Below, piece by piece: positions 24,685 to 34,857 of a stretch of DNA of 64,000 bases. Both the position numbers and the translations under genes were made by a program. Numbering within the stretch: position 1 is the first letter of the stretch; each line of letters opens with the position of its first letter. The notes beneath the pieces were generated by a model. The model made no database searches. It was given only the letters and a program-made list of their open reading frames with translations, and was not told the origin of the DNA. Location of the stretch: NCBI RefSeq assembly GCF_007994135.1, contig NZ_VLKF01000001.1, positions 4,030,001 through 4,094,000 of the forward strand, written 5' to 3'. This DNA comes from Modestobacter roseus. GTDB taxonomy: Bacteria > Actinomycetota > Actinomycetes > Mycobacteriales > Geodermatophilaceae.

Positions 24685-25949
24685 GCGCCCCGATGACGAG
24701 CACCGCGATGACGAGCGCCCCGAGCGGGCGCCGGGGGTCGGCGATGCTGGCCCCGATCACCTGGCTGCGCGTGGTGGGCGCCTTCGCGGTGCTGGTGTTC
24801 CACGCCTACCAGCACTCGGCCTACACCGGGATGACCGACTGGACCGGTGGTGCGTTCTGGCACCGGGCGCTGGTGCTGATGGCCGCCGGCGGCGTCGACG
24901 CGTTCTTCGTGGTCACGATGTTCCTGTCCGCCCGCGCCGTGGTGCGCGGCGCGCTGGGCGAGGGGCCGGTGGCCAGCGGCCGGACGCTGCTGCGCAAGCG
25001 GGCGGTGACCCTGCTGCCGGTCTACGTGGTGGCGGTGCTGGTGGTGTGGGCGCTGTCGAACCCGCGGCTGCCGGGGCACTGGGCGGACCTGGTGCTGCAC
25101 CTGACCTTCACCCAGGTCTACAGCGACGACTACATCTTCTGGACGCTGGGGCCGGCCTGGTTCATCGCGGTGTCGATGCACTTCTACCTGCTGCTGGCGG
25201 TGATCGGCGGCCCGCTGCAGCGGTGGTGCCGGCGGATGGGCAGCCGGGCGGCACGGGTGCGGGCGCTGCTCGCCGTCGCCGGCGCGCTGGCCGCGGTCAG
25301 CTGGGCCTACAAGCTGGTCATGCACTTCGGGCTGGAGCGGCCGGTGGACAGCTGGTCGACCTGGTTCGGCCCGCTGTCCCGGCTGGACCTGATGGCGCTG
25401 GGGCTGGTGCTCGCCGTGCTGGCGGTGCTGCGGCCGGCGCTGCCGCGCTGGGCCGTGGTGGCCTCCTTCGTCACCGCCGGGGTGCTGCTGGTGGGCACCG
25501 GGCTGACGTTCCCGGAGAACACCCCGGACTGGTGGCCGCACGGCACGATGGGTCTGGCCGCCTTCCTGTACCTGCTGCCCTCGGTGACCGACCGCCGGGT
25601 GCGCACGGCCGACGGCGTCGCCGCGGTGGTGACGCCGGGCGGGCGGGTGCCGGGCAGCTGGGCGGGCGGGATCGCGCTGCTCAGCTACGGGGTCTACATC
25701 TGGCAGGAGCCGGTGCTGCGGGTGCTGGACGCCTACGGCTTCCTGCCGCCGGACTCCTCGGACTGGGCGTTCCCGGTGACGACGGTGCTGATGCTGGTGG
25801 CGACCCTCGCGGTGGCCTGGCTCAGCTACCACCTGCTGGAGGTGCCGGGCCGGGCGTGGGCGGCGTGGTCGGAGCGGTCCGCCCCGACGCCGTCGGCCCC
25901 CGCCGTCCCGGTGCACGAGCCGGCGCTGGCCGGCACTGCGGCTCGCTGA
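24681..25949 (+). CDS. Acyltransferase family 3 membrane protein
   Basis: 422 residues, GTG overlapping the synthase stop. About ten transmembrane helices; 'ITWLRVVGAFAVLVFHAYQH' carries the catalytic-type His of the AT3/OafA family, with 'GGVDAFFVVTMFLSARAVVR' next. No SGNH domain. These proteins move acetyl or succinyl groups from the cytoplasm to extracytoplasmic sugars. Tight coupling to the synthase indicates O-acylation of that enzyme's product. A 16-bp hairpin follows. Confidence 0.85.
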   Translation: MSAPMTSTAMTSAPSGRRGSAMLAPITWLRVVGAFAVLVFHAYQHSAYTGMTDWTGGAFWHRALVLMAAGGVDAFFVVTMFLSARAVVRGALGEGPVASGRTLLRKRAVTLLPVYVVAVLVVWALSNPRLPGHWADLVLHLTFTQVYSDDYIFWTLGPAWFIAVSMHFYLLLAVIGGPLQRWCRRMGSRAARVRALLAVAGALAAVSWAYKLVMHFGLERPVDSWSTWFGPLSRLDLMALGLVLAVLAVLRPALPRWAVVASFVTAGVLLVGTGLTFPENTPDWWPHGTMGLAAFLYLLPSVTDRRVRTADGVAAVVTPGGRVPGSWAGGIALLSYGVYIWQEPVLRVLDAYGFLPPDSSDWAFPVTTVLMLVATLAVAWLSYHLLEVPGRAWAAWSERSAPTPSAPAVPVHEPALAGTAAR

Positions 25950-26013
25950 GCCGCTCCTGATCGACCCGGGGCCGGGCTGCCTCCCCCCTACGCCTGGCTC
26001 CGGGTCCCCAGCT

Positions 26014-26055
26014 CCCGGTCTGCCGCTGATCTCCCCCGGTCAGCGGCAGACCGGG
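26014..26055. terminator. Perfect 16-bp hairpin between convergent genes
   Basis: Arms 26014-26029 and 26040-26055 are fully complementary with a 10-nt loop. The right arm includes the stop region of the small minus-strand gene 26040-26294, so the same stem can end transcripts from both sides. Confidence 0.8.
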
Positions 26056-26294
26056 ACCGCCATGTCGGTGTTGGTGACCGTCTGCTGGCCGGGGACGTCG
26101 CCGGTGACCTTGTCGCGGGGGTAGTGGCCGGCGGTCCAGTTGTCGAGGGTGCGCACGCTGACCCGGTTGCCGGAGCGGCGGGCCAGCTGCTCGTTGCCGC
26201 CGGTGGCGCCGAGCAGCCAGTTGACCTGGACGACGAACGGGTCGGGCTGCGCTCCGACCGTGGTGGTCTGCGTGCCGACGGCGGTGTCGCTCAT
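26040..26294 (-). CDS. Small helix-turn-helix-like protein
   Basis: 84 residues from ATG with GGGGA seven nt upstream. The centre 'NWLLGATGGNEQLARRSGNR' then 'VSVRTLDNWTAGHYPRDKV' looks like a helix-turn-helix of the type 'ELA-x-RTG-x-SVRTLDNW', with a short variable tail ending in VCR. No partner domain is present. It could be a tiny DNA-binding regulator or a protein-interaction module; target unknown. Confidence 0.6.
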   Translation of the reverse strand: MSDTAVGTQTTTVGAQPDPFVVQVNWLLGATGGNEQLARRSGNRVSVRTLDNWTAGHYPRDKVTGDVPGQQTVTNTDMAVPVCR

Positions 26295-26556
26295 GGCTGG
26301 TCCCCGTTGTCCGTGCTGGTGCGGAGGGACGGTAGCCCGGAACCGGACGACGACGAGCCGTTCACGGGCGCGTCGTTGACCTGCGTGGTTGCGCGCACCT
26401 GCGGGCGTTGCGCCAGTTCGCGGGGACGACGTGCGCGCTCCCGCTTCCGGTGCCGCGCCGTTCCGGGTTTCCTCGGTGCGCGGGGTTCGGCCGGGCACGG
26501 GGGCCGGCCGAACCCCGCTCCTCGGCCGCACCCCGTGAGCCCGGGCGCCGGCTGGT

Positions 26557-27570
26557 TCAGCCGCCGAGCAGGTCGCCGACCAGGCCGGCCGGGGAGTCCG
26601 CCGCGTCGTCGGTGGGGGAGGGGGTGGGCGTGGCCGTGAGGGGCGGGACCTTGATGGGCGGCGCCTCCGTGAGCACGGGCACCGGGGCCGGCGTGGTGAC
26701 GACCGGCGTGGGGGCGGCGTGCGTCGGCGTCTGGGTGGGCGTGCTCGGCGTCGGCTTGACCGGGGTCGTCGTCACCGGCTTGGGCGTGCCACCGGGCGTC
26801 TGCGGCGTGCCGGACGTCGGGGTGCCGGACGTCGGGGCGTCGGGCACCGGCTGGCCGACGACGACCGGCGCGGGCGCCGCGGGGCTGCTCGGGTCGGCCG
26901 CGGCGTCGGCGGGGGCGACCGGCTGGTCGGTGGCCGGGCCGGCGTCGGCGACCTCGATGACCGTGGTGTCGGAGTCGCCCGCGGCGTCGTCCGGGGTGGC
27001 GCCGGGGGTGGACGGGCGGCTGTAGGCGTCGCCGATGCCGGCGGTGCTGCCGCTGAGCTCGCTGCCGCGCTCGAGCTCGGCGAGGGTGTCGTCGGCGCGG
27101 TCGGGGACGGCGGCCACCTCGGCCGCGACGGCGTCGTGCAGGCCGAGGCCGGTGCCGGAGCGGGCGAGCACCGGGGCCAGCGCCATGACCACGAGCGCGC
27201 TGCAGGCCACGATCTGGGTGGTGAGGCGGCTGCCGGTGCGTTGGCGGGGCGTGCTCGCGGCCTCGGGGCGGCGCCGCTGGCCGGTGGGGTGCTGCGCGGC
27301 GGGGCGGCCCTGCCCGGCGGTGCGGGCGCTGCCGGTGTGCAGCGGCGGGGGCGGGGGCAGCTCGCTCGCGGCGTACCGCGGGGTGCGCGGGGTGACCAGC
27401 GGCGGGGGAGGGGGCAGGTCAGGGGCGCCGTATGCGTAGCGGGGGGCAGCCGGGGCGGCCTGCGGCTCGGCCGAGACGGCGCGGTGGCGGCCGGTCTCGG
27501 TGAGCGTGGTGCCCGCATCGATCCGACGGTGGCGGCCCGTGGTCTCCGGCCCCTGTGCTGCGGCGTGCAC
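26557..27570 (-). CDS. Membrane-anchored Pro/Thr-rich protein, paralogue of 2794-4209
   Basis: 337 residues from GTG with GGGGGAG upstream. A cytoplasmic ~115-residue part contains two PPPPPL motifs (DLPPPPPLVTPRTPRYA, ELPPPPPLHTG). One transmembrane helix follows (IVACSALVVMALAPVLA), then 'GLGLHDAVAAEVAAVPDRAD' shared with the protein at 2794-4209, then a Thr/Pro/Ala stalk ending 'DDAADSPAGLVGDLLGG'. Function unknown. It lies downstream of the LCP gene on the same strand, 110 bp away, which favours a cell-wall role. Confidence 0.68.
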   Translation of the reverse strand: MHAAAQGPETTGRHRRIDAGTTLTETGRHRAVSAEPQAAPAAPRYAYGAPDLPPPPPLVTPRTPRYAASELPPPPPLHTGSARTAGQGRPAAQHPTGQRRRPEAASTPRQRTGSRLTTQIVACSALVVMALAPVLARSGTGLGLHDAVAAEVAAVPDRADDTLAELERGSELSGSTAGIGDAYSRPSTPGATPDDAAGDSDTTVIEVADAGPATDQPVAPADAAADPSSPAAPAPVVVGQPVPDAPTSGTPTSGTPQTPGGTPKPVTTTPVKPTPSTPTQTPTHAAPTPVVTTPAPVPVLTEAPPIKVPPLTATPTPSPTDDAADSPAGLVGDLLGG

Positions 27571-27680
27571 CGTGCTCCCCCTGTTCCCCGCCGGCTGTCA
27601 GCCAGCGATGAAGAAGATAGGGCGCGTAGTCACCCGTGCACAGACCGCGACCGCGTGTCTCCGCGCGACACGCGGTCTCG

Positions 27681-28784
27681 TCAGCGGGGGGTCTCCGGCA
27701 GTGCCTCGTCGCTGAACTCGTCGGCGTTCTGCCCCAGCGAGTCGGTCTTCAGGTAGCCCCACATGCGCTGCGCGGTCACGTCGTCGAGGTAGACCACGCT
27801 GGCCGCGCCCTCGGTGCCGGTGCCCAGCACCGGGGCGGTGAAGAACTCGACGTCCGCCGGCCGCAGGCTGCGCAGCGAGTAGGCCATGCCGAGCATGTCG
27901 CCGTTGCTCAGCCCGTCGTCCACCGCGACCGCGCTGGTCACCGCCAGCAGGGTGTCGTCGAGCGCGGCAGGGGAGGAGAACACGTCCCGGCTGAACAGCT
28001 GGCCGAACATCGCGCGCAGGTAGTTCTGCTGCCGCTTCACCCGGTCGAAGTCGCCACCGGGCAGGTCGTAGCGCTGCCCCACGTACCACCGGGCCTGGTC
28101 GCCGTCGAGGTGGTTCAGGCCCGCCTCGAAGGTGTACGGCCCGTTGCTCGTCGTCTCCTGGACGACGACGTCGACCCCGCCCAGGTCGTCGGTCATCTGG
28201 ATCAGGCCGTCGAAGTCGATCGCGGCGTAGTGGTCGATCCGGACGCCGGTCAGCTGCTCGACGGTCTGGATGAGCAGCGTCGGGCCCCCGAAGGCGTACG
28301 CCGCGTTGATCTTGTTCATGCCGTGTCCGGGGATGTTGACCCAGGAGTCGCGGGGGATGGACACGACCTGCGCGTGCTCCCGGTCACCGGCGAACCGGGC
28401 GATCATGATCGCGTCCGAGCGGGCGTCGGGCGCCTCGCCGGGTGCGACCTGCGACCGGGTGTCCGAGCCGACCAGCAGGAACGTGATCGGGTCCTCGGTC
28501 GCCGTCTCGGCGGTGGGGGAGGCGGCGGCCGGCCGGCTCTCCTCCTCGATGCCGGCGAAGACGTTGCCGACCCGGTCGACGTTGCCGCCGTAGCGGTTGA
28601 GGAAGAACCAAAACCCGCCGCCGACCACCAGGGCCAGCACCAGGCCGAGCACGCCCAGGCTGATCAGCGTGCGGCGCAGCCGACGGCGGCCGCGGGGCTG
28701 CTCGTCCCAGGCGTCGCCGGCTGCGTGATCGGCGTCCAGCGGCGCGCCCGTCGCCGGCTCGTCGTCCGGTCCGCGCTCGGTCAT
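27681..28784 (-). CDS. LytR-CpsA-Psr (LCP) family glycopolymer transferase
   Basis: 367 residues from ATG 28784 with GGGGAC six nt upstream. A ~45-residue cytoplasmic start and one helix (LGVLGLVLALVVGGGFWFFL) precede the extracellular LCP domain from ~residue 90. Visible motifs are 'ITFLLVGSDTRSQ', 'RSDAIMIARF', 'VSIPRDSWVNIPGHG', 'KINAAYAFGG' and 'ARWYVGQRYDLPGGDFDRVKR', which hold the Arg/Asp residues that bind the polyprenyl pyrophosphate. These enzymes attach lipid-linked glycans to peptidoglycan, so this probably anchors one of the polysaccharides made by the surrounding genes. Confidence 0.92.
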   Translation of the reverse strand: MTERGPDDEPATGAPLDADHAAGDAWDEQPRGRRRLRRTLISLGVLGLVLALVVGGGFWFFLNRYGGNVDRVGNVFAGIEEESRPAAASPTAETATEDPITFLLVGSDTRSQVAPGEAPDARSDAIMIARFAGDREHAQVVSIPRDSWVNIPGHGMNKINAAYAFGGPTLLIQTVEQLTGVRIDHYAAIDFDGLIQMTDDLGGVDVVVQETTSNGPYTFEAGLNHLDGDQARWYVGQRYDLPGGDFDRVKRQQNYLRAMFGQLFSRDVFSSPAALDDTLLAVTSAVAVDDGLSNGDMLGMAYSLRSLRPADVEFFTAPVLGTGTEGAASVVYLDDVTAQRMWGYLKTDSLGQNADEFSDEALPETPR

Positions 28785-28932
28785 CTCGGTCCCCGTGATC
28801 GGTGGCAGGTGGCTGCACGCACGGTAACCGCGCAACCTGGCCCGCAGGGCTGCCGGCGAGCACGATCACCTGAAGGGGCCATCACCCGCACGTGCCGGCC
28901 GGGGCTCCCCGTCGCTCGGCGTGATGGAGTCG

Positions 28933-28986
28933 GTCACCCGTTCGCGCGGCGGCCGGTGGCGCCGTTCCGGCACGGCCCCCTACCGT
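28933..28986 (+). promoter_or_regulatory. ugd promoter region: recurrent box plus -10
   Basis: GTCACCCGTTCG (28933-28944) is a copy of the box recurring upstream of polysaccharide genes in this window. Thirty-six bp later TACCGT (28981-28986) fits a -10, 52 bp before the ugd ATG. The rfbF promoter has the same box-to-minus-10 distance to within one base. Confidence 0.5.
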
Positions 28987-29037
28987 TCTCCCCGGTACGA
29001 ATCCGGACACCCGGTCCGGGCAACAGAGAGTGGGCTC

Positions 29038-30357
29038 ATGAAGATCTCGGTCATCGGCTGTGGCTACCTCGGCGCGGTGCACGCAGCGTCGATGGCTGAA
29101 CTGGGCCACGACGTGGTCGGCGTCGACGTCGACCAGCCGAAGATCGAGGCGCTGCAGCAGGCGCGCGCCCCGTTCTACGAGCCCGGCTTCGAGGAGCTGC
29201 TCGGCCGCACGCTCGCGTCGGGTCGGTTGCGGTTCAGCACCGACATGGCCGACGCCGCCGAGGCCGTCGTCCACTTCGTCTGCGTGGGCACCCCGCAGAA
29301 GCGCGGCGAGTACGCCGCCGACCTGCGCTACGTGGAGTCGGCCGTCGAGGGGCTGCTGGCCGCGCTCAAGCCCGGTGACCTGGTCGCCGGCAAGTCCACC
29401 GTGCCGGTGGGCACCGCCGCCCGGCTGGCCGAGCTGGTCGAGAGCAAGGTGCCCGGCGCGATCCTGGCCTGGAACCCGGAGTTCCTCCGCGAGGGCTTCG
29501 CGGTCGAGGACACGCTGCACCCCGACCGGCTGGTCTACGGCCTGCCCGCCGGCGCCGACGGCGACACCGCCCGCGCGCTGCTGGACGAGGTGTACGCCCC
29601 GATCGTCGCCGCGCAGACCCCGCAGGTGATCACCGACTACGCCACCGCGGAGATGGTGAAGACCGCGGCCAACTCCTTCCTGGCCACCAAGATCTCCTTC
29701 ATCAACGCCATGGCCGAGCTGTGCGAGGCCACCGGCGCCGACGTCAAGCAGCTGGCCGACGCCATCGGTCACGACGACCGGATCGGCCGCAAGTTCCTCA
29801 ACGCCGGCCTCGGCTTCGGCGGCGGCTGCCTGCCCAAGGACATCCGTGCCTTCATGGCCCGCGCCGGGGAGCTGGGCGCCGACCAGGCGCTGACGTTCCT
29901 GCGCGAGGTCGACAACATCAACATGCGCCGCCGGATCCGGATGGTCGACCTGGCCCGCGAGGTCTGCGACGGCTCCCTGGTCGGCAAGCGCATCGCCGTG
30001 CTGGGGGCGGCGTTCAAGCCCAACTCAGACGACATCCGCGACTCGCCTGCGCTCAACGTCGCCGCCCAGCTGCAGCTGCAGGGCGCGGCGGTGCTGGTCA
30101 CCGACCCGGCCGCGGGGGAGAACATCCGCCGCAGCTGGCCCCAGCTCGACGTCGCCAGCAGCGCCGAGGAGGCAGCCGACCGCGCCGACGCCGTCCTGCT
30201 GCTCACCGAGTGGCAGCAGTACAAGGACCTCGATCCGGCCGCCTTCGGCAAGGTCGTGCGGCAGAAGCGCGTGCTCGACGGCCGCAACGCCCTCGACCGC
30301 GACAGCTGGGTCGCCGCCGGCTGGACCTACCGCGCCCTGGGCCGCCGCGCCGGCTGA
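29038..30357 (+). CDS. ugd: UDP-glucose 6-dehydrogenase
   Basis: 439 residues, the usual length. NAD-binding 'VIGCGYLGAVHA' (GxGxxG at residues 7-12), 'FVCVGTPQKRGEYAADLRYV', 'STVPVGTA', 'WNPEFLREGFAVEDTLHPDR', 'KTAANSFLATKISFIN' and the catalytic thiol Cys264 in 'GFGGGCLPKD'. A C-terminal domain carries 'AFKPNSDDIRDSP'. It oxidises UDP-glucose to UDP-glucuronate with two NAD, supplying acidic sugar for exopolysaccharide. It stands alone, with its own promoter. Confidence 0.96.
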   Translation: MKISVIGCGYLGAVHAASMAELGHDVVGVDVDQPKIEALQQARAPFYEPGFEELLGRTLASGRLRFSTDMADAAEAVVHFVCVGTPQKRGEYAADLRYVESAVEGLLAALKPGDLVAGKSTVPVGTAARLAELVESKVPGAILAWNPEFLREGFAVEDTLHPDRLVYGLPAGADGDTARALLDEVYAPIVAAQTPQVITDYATAEMVKTAANSFLATKISFINAMAELCEATGADVKQLADAIGHDDRIGRKFLNAGLGFGGGCLPKDIRAFMARAGELGADQALTFLREVDNINMRRRIRMVDLAREVCDGSLVGKRIAVLGAAFKPNSDDIRDSPALNVAAQLQLQGAAVLVTDPAAGENIRRSWPQLDVASSAEEAADRADAVLLLTEWQQYKDLDPAAFGKVVRQKRVLDGRNALDRDSWVAAGWTYRALGRRAG

Positions 30358-30396
30358 CCTGACCGGAGCGCCTCCACTCTGGCTCGGCTGGGGTCG

Positions 30397-30493
30397 CGAA
30401 CGGGTCACGATGTGCCTCACCAGCACCGCGGCTCCCGCTCTGCTGGCCGGGCGGCGCGTTCGGGCGTAAACGGCGCGCGCCGCTCCGTAGCTT
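30397..30493 (+). promoter_or_regulatory. Candidate control region of the glycine-rich surface-protein gene
   Basis: CGAACGGGTCAC (30397-30408) is the reverse complement of GTGACCCGTTCG, another copy of the recurrent box. TAGCTT (30488-30493) is a plausible -10, 70 bp upstream of the GTG at 30564. Confidence 0.45.
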
Positions 30494-30563
30494 GCGACGG
30501 CCAACCAGTGGTCGGTTGGTCGCCGACCACCGCGGTCGGTGCACCCGTGCAGCAGGAGAACCC

Positions 30564-31940
<1,377 letters not shown>

Positions 31941-31947
31941 ACCGGCC

Positions 31948-31981
31948 GGTCGCCCGTGCCCGTTGCCGGGCGCGGGCGGCC
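31948..31981 (+). terminator. 14-bp hairpin after the surface-protein gene
   Basis: 31948-31961 pairs with 31968-31981 across a 6-nt loop with two G-U wobbles and no mismatches; it starts 7 bp after the stop. Confidence 0.65.
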
Positions 31982-32052
31982 GACCCGATTTCCCGGACGA
32001 GATCGTCCGTGCCGCGTGCATGACCTGGCGTGGCCCAGGGCACAGAGGGCCC

Positions 32053-32226
32053 ATGCTGCTGGTGGTGCTCGCGTGCTGGGTCGTGTTGGCGATGGTGCTG
32101 CTCCCCGTGGCCGCTGCCCTGGGGCACGCTGGTCGCCAGCAGGACCGTCGGCACCGGGCCACGGAGGCCACCGCCCGTCGCCGCCGTCCGGCGCCGGTCT
32201 TCCGGTCCACCAGCCGCGCCGCCTGA
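32053..32226 (+). CDS. Small single-pass membrane protein
   Basis: 57 residues from ATG, GAGGG just upstream. One helix (MLLVVLACWVVLAMVLLPVAAALG) then a strongly basic tail (RQQDRRHRATEATARRRR). No family recognised. It lies 70 bp upstream of cysQ on the same strand. Start could also be the ATG at 32020. Confidence 0.45.
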   Translation: MLLVVLACWVVLAMVLLPVAAALGHAGRQQDRRHRATEATARRRRPAPVFRSTSRAA

Positions 32227-32295
32227 CCCGCGCGCGCCACCCCGTCGTCCGCACCGTCAGGATGGGCCGACCCCATCCCTGACGGAAGGCCATCG

Positions 32296-33048
32296 GTGTC
32301 CGACCACGACCTCGCCGCCGACCTGGCCACCCGCGCCGGGAAGCTGCTCCTCTCCGTCCGCGACCGCGGCCTGCCCGACGCCGCCGCCCGCAAGGCCGCC
32401 GGCGACGCCGAGTCGCACACCTTCCTCATGGCACAGCTCGCCGAGCTCTGCCCCGGCGACGCCGTCCTCTCCGAGGAGGGCGCCGACGACGCCGCCCGGC
32501 TCTCCGCCGACCGCGTCTGGATCGTCGACCCGCTCGACGGCACCCGCGAGTTCAGCGAGCCCGACCGCGCCGACTGGGCCGTGCACGTCGCGCTCTGGAC
32601 CCTCGGCGAGCTCGTCGCCGGCGCCGTCGCGCTGCCCGCCGAAGGCACCACCATCGACACCGGCCGGCCCCCGACCGTGCCCGCCCGTGCGGGCGGCCCG
32701 ATCCGCCTCGCCGTCAGCCGCTCCCGGCCGCCGGTGATGGTCGCCGAGGTCGCCACCCGCCTGCGCGCCGACCTCGTGCCCATGGGCTCGGCCGGGGTGA
32801 AGGCGATGGCGGTCGTCCGCGGCCAGGCCGACGCCTACGTGCACGCCGGCGGCCAGTACGAGTGGGACTCCGCCGCCCCCGTCGCCGTCGCCCGCGCCGC
32901 CGGCCTGCACACCAGCCGCATCGACGGCAGCCCGCTGCAGTACAACCGGCCCAGCCCCTGGCTGCCCGACCTGGTCGTCTGCCGGCCCGAGCTCGCCGAG
33001 CAGGTGCTCGCGGCCGTCGCCGAGGCGCAGGGGAACGCGCGCACCTGA
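32296..33048 (+). CDS. cysQ: 3'(2'),5'-bisphosphate nucleotidase, CysQ-like
   Basis: 250 residues, GTG start. Inositol-monophosphatase fold with the three metal motifs in order: 'LSEEGADDA' (~56-58), 'VDPLDGTREFSE' (from residue 78) and 'EWDSAAPVAVARAAG' near residue 195. It removes the 3' phosphate from PAP/PAPS, supporting sulfate assimilation or sulfation. No sulfotransferase is seen nearby, so a general housekeeping role is as likely as a role in sulfating a glycan. Confidence 0.88.
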   Translation: MSDHDLAADLATRAGKLLLSVRDRGLPDAAARKAAGDAESHTFLMAQLAELCPGDAVLSEEGADDAARLSADRVWIVDPLDGTREFSEPDRADWAVHVALWTLGELVAGAVALPAEGTTIDTGRPPTVPARAGGPIRLAVSRSRPPVMVAEVATRLRADLVPMGSAGVKAMAVVRGQADAYVHAGGQYEWDSAAPVAVARAAGLHTSRIDGSPLQYNRPSPWLPDLVVCRPELAEQVLAAVAEAQGNART

Positions 33049-33112
33049 TCCCTGCGTCATCGGCAGTCGCGAACCGGTCAAGCACCGGCGCGCACCTGCC
33101 GATGGGGGAGAC

Positions 33113-33964
33113 ATGCCGTGGTGGGGATGGGCGTTGGTCGGATGGATCGGACTGTCCGTGGTGCTCGCCCCGCTCATCGGCATCGCGCTGCGTGAGGCCG
33201 ACGCTCGGGAACGGGAGGTGCTCGGCGCTGCCCCCGCGCGCGCAGCCCGGGTCCGCCGCCGGCGCATCCCGCTGCCCCCGCTCTCCGCCGCGCTGCTGCT
33301 CACCGGCATCAGCCTCGAGGCCGTCGGCTTCGTCGTCCGCACCTCGGGCAACGAGCGCGGCGCCGGCCGGCTCTGGTCGATGGACCTCCCGCTCGCCGTG
33401 CCCCGCATGTTCGTCGCCGCCCTCTTCGCCGCCGCCGCCCTCGCCGCCCTGCTCGGCGCCGCCCGCGCCACCGGCCGCCGCCCGTGGTGGCTGGCCGTCG
33501 GGCTGATCGCCGCGGTCATCGCCCAGGTCAAGGCCGGCGGCACCGTGCACGTCGACGCGCTGCGGACCCTCGGCGTCAACGACCGCCCGCTGCTCGCCAC
33601 GATCGGCAGCGCCGCCGTCGCCGGTGCCGTGATCGCCGCCCTGTTCGTGCTCAGCCGCAAGGAACGCCGCGACCGCCGCCGGGTGCTCACCGCGCTGGCC
33701 ATCTACGCCGTCGCCGCCGCCGGCCTCTCCGGCGTCTCCGCGCTGGTCGACCAGGCCGGCGCGAGCGCCTTCTGGGTCGCCGCCGCCACGTTCGTCGAGG
33801 AGAGCGGGGAGGTGCTCGGCGGGGTCGCCGTCCTCACCGCCGTCCTGGTCGGGGTCGCGCCGCGGCTGGTGCTTCCCGCCGCCTGGGCGCTGCGCCGCCG
33901 CGCCGACGCCGAGACCGTCGACGCCCCCGCACCGCAGCGCCGCCCCGGCGACCTGCACTGGTAG
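33113..33964 (+). CDS. Polytopic membrane protein (about seven helices)
   Basis: 283 residues, ATG start. The first helix (MPWWGWALVGWIGLSVVLAP) plus 'LIGIALREADA' matches the small protein at 4290-4481 (MTWWAWLLIGWAGTIGLVAP, FLGRTLRRIDA). About six more helices follow, with 'FWVAAATFVEESGEVLGG' near residue 219 placing acidic residues at a membrane edge. No known family; the end is polar (PAPQRRPGDLHW). Confidence 0.65.
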   Translation: MPWWGWALVGWIGLSVVLAPLIGIALREADAREREVLGAAPARAARVRRRRIPLPPLSAALLLTGISLEAVGFVVRTSGNERGAGRLWSMDLPLAVPRMFVAALFAAAALAALLGAARATGRRPWWLAVGLIAAVIAQVKAGGTVHVDALRTLGVNDRPLLATIGSAAVAGAVIAALFVLSRKERRDRRRVLTALAIYAVAAAGLSGVSALVDQAGASAFWVAAATFVEESGEVLGGVAVLTAVLVGVAPRLVLPAAWALRRRADAETVDAPAPQRRPGDLHW

Positions 33965-33974
33965 CGGCCACTCG

Positions 33975-34211
33975 GTGCGATGCGCCGACGGCCGGCTCCG
34001 ACACGACGTCAGCTGTCCCGGGCCGATCGAGCACACACTCCGGCACGAGCATGGCGGCACTCTGGCTGACGTTCGCGAGGCGCTGCAGTGGCCGGCGCGT
34101 GCCAGGGCTGCTTGGGAAGAACACCCGGAGCACGGGCGTCGTGTCGTCGCGGTCGGTGCAACTGCCGGCGGTCGGCGCTTGATCGCCTACCTGCTGCCCA
34201 CGCCCTGGTAG
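33975..34211 (+). CDS. Putative small BrnT-like protein
   Basis: 78 residues from a GTG 10 bp after the previous stop; no ribosome site is visible. 'HTLRHEHGGTLADVREAL' and 'HGRRVVAVGATAGGRRLI' recall BrnT/DUF4258 small proteins of the RelE-like toxin fold. Codon use is less GC3-biased than in flanking genes. Evidence is similarity by eye only, so this could be a decayed or spurious ORF. Confidence 0.4.
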   Translation: MRCADGRLRHDVSCPGPIEHTLRHEHGGTLADVREALQWPARARAAWEEHPEHGRRVVAVGATAGGRRLIAYLLPTPW

Positions 34212-34309
34212 GACGACGGCAGTGGCGAGTGGCTGGTCAAGTCAGCCAGATGGGTCGACCCACCGATGTGAACCACCGCGGCCACGACGCTCAGGGTCAT
34301 ACTTGCCAC

Positions 34310-34519
34310 ATGGCAACCGGCGACTGGGTCACCGACGAGTCGCTCTCGGCTGAGGAGACCATGCGGCGGTTCGAGTCGCTCGGTCCCGTCGAGACGGCCG
34401 GGCCTCCTGCTGTTCCCCCGACGAAGGCATGGGGAGCTCGGCTCACCCTCACCAACGTGACCGTGGGGGAACGATCGGTGTCGATGGGCCAGGGCGACGG
34501 ACTCACCGTCAAGCCCTAG
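34310..34519 (+). CDS. Small hypothetical protein, possible antitoxin-like
   Basis: 69 residues from ATG. The start 'GDWVTDESLSAEETMRRFES' is amphipathic and acidic, in the style of some small antitoxins; the rest gives no clue. It follows the BrnT-like ORF by ~100 bp, which is wider than usual for a toxin-antitoxin pair. It ends in a 4-bp overlap with the convergent gene 34516-34857. Confidence 0.4.
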   Translation: MATGDWVTDESLSAEETMRRFESLGPVETAGPPAVPPTKAWGARLTLTNVTVGERSVSMGQGDGLTVKP

Positions 34520-34857
34520 GCCGAACCGAGGTCATCACGGAACTGCTCGATCTGCTCCTCGGGAACGGCGATGCCGATCCTCTGCAACTCGCAGTTGCGG
34601 AATTCGACGTTCACCAAGCCGACGGCCCCCACCGAGCCGCGGCTGGCTGACACGGGCCAGAGCAGCGCGTCAGGCCCTGGCGCGTTGAACCGACAGCCCG
34701 ACAGGGTCACATCATCGATCAGTCCGAGCACGGCTGGGCCGACGATGACGCAACTCTCGAACCGAACGTCGCGGATGACGTCTTCGAGCACGGTGAGATC
34801 CGCGATGCGCACCAGCTGATTGCGGTATTCACGGGTGCCGGGGTGGGGCGTGACCAC
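34516..34857 (-). CDS. Hypothetical protein with pentapeptide-like segments
   Basis: 113 residues if started at GTG 34857; the track extends further upstream but that part is Arg-rich low complexity. 'DVRFESCVIVGPAVLGLIDD' then 'VTLSGCRFNAPGPDALLWPV' and 'VNVEFRNCELQRIGI' have the (x)F(x)(x)C(x) rhythm of a short beta-helix or pentapeptide fold. 'PEEQIEQFRDDLG' ends it. No known function. Composition is less GC-rich than the surroundings, suggesting recent acquisition. Confidence 0.55.
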   Translation of the reverse strand: MVTPHPGTREYRNQLVRIADLTVLEDVIRDVRFESCVIVGPAVLGLIDDVTLSGCRFNAPGPDALLWPVSASRGSVGAVGLVNVEFRNCELQRIGIAVPEEQIEQFRDDLGSA

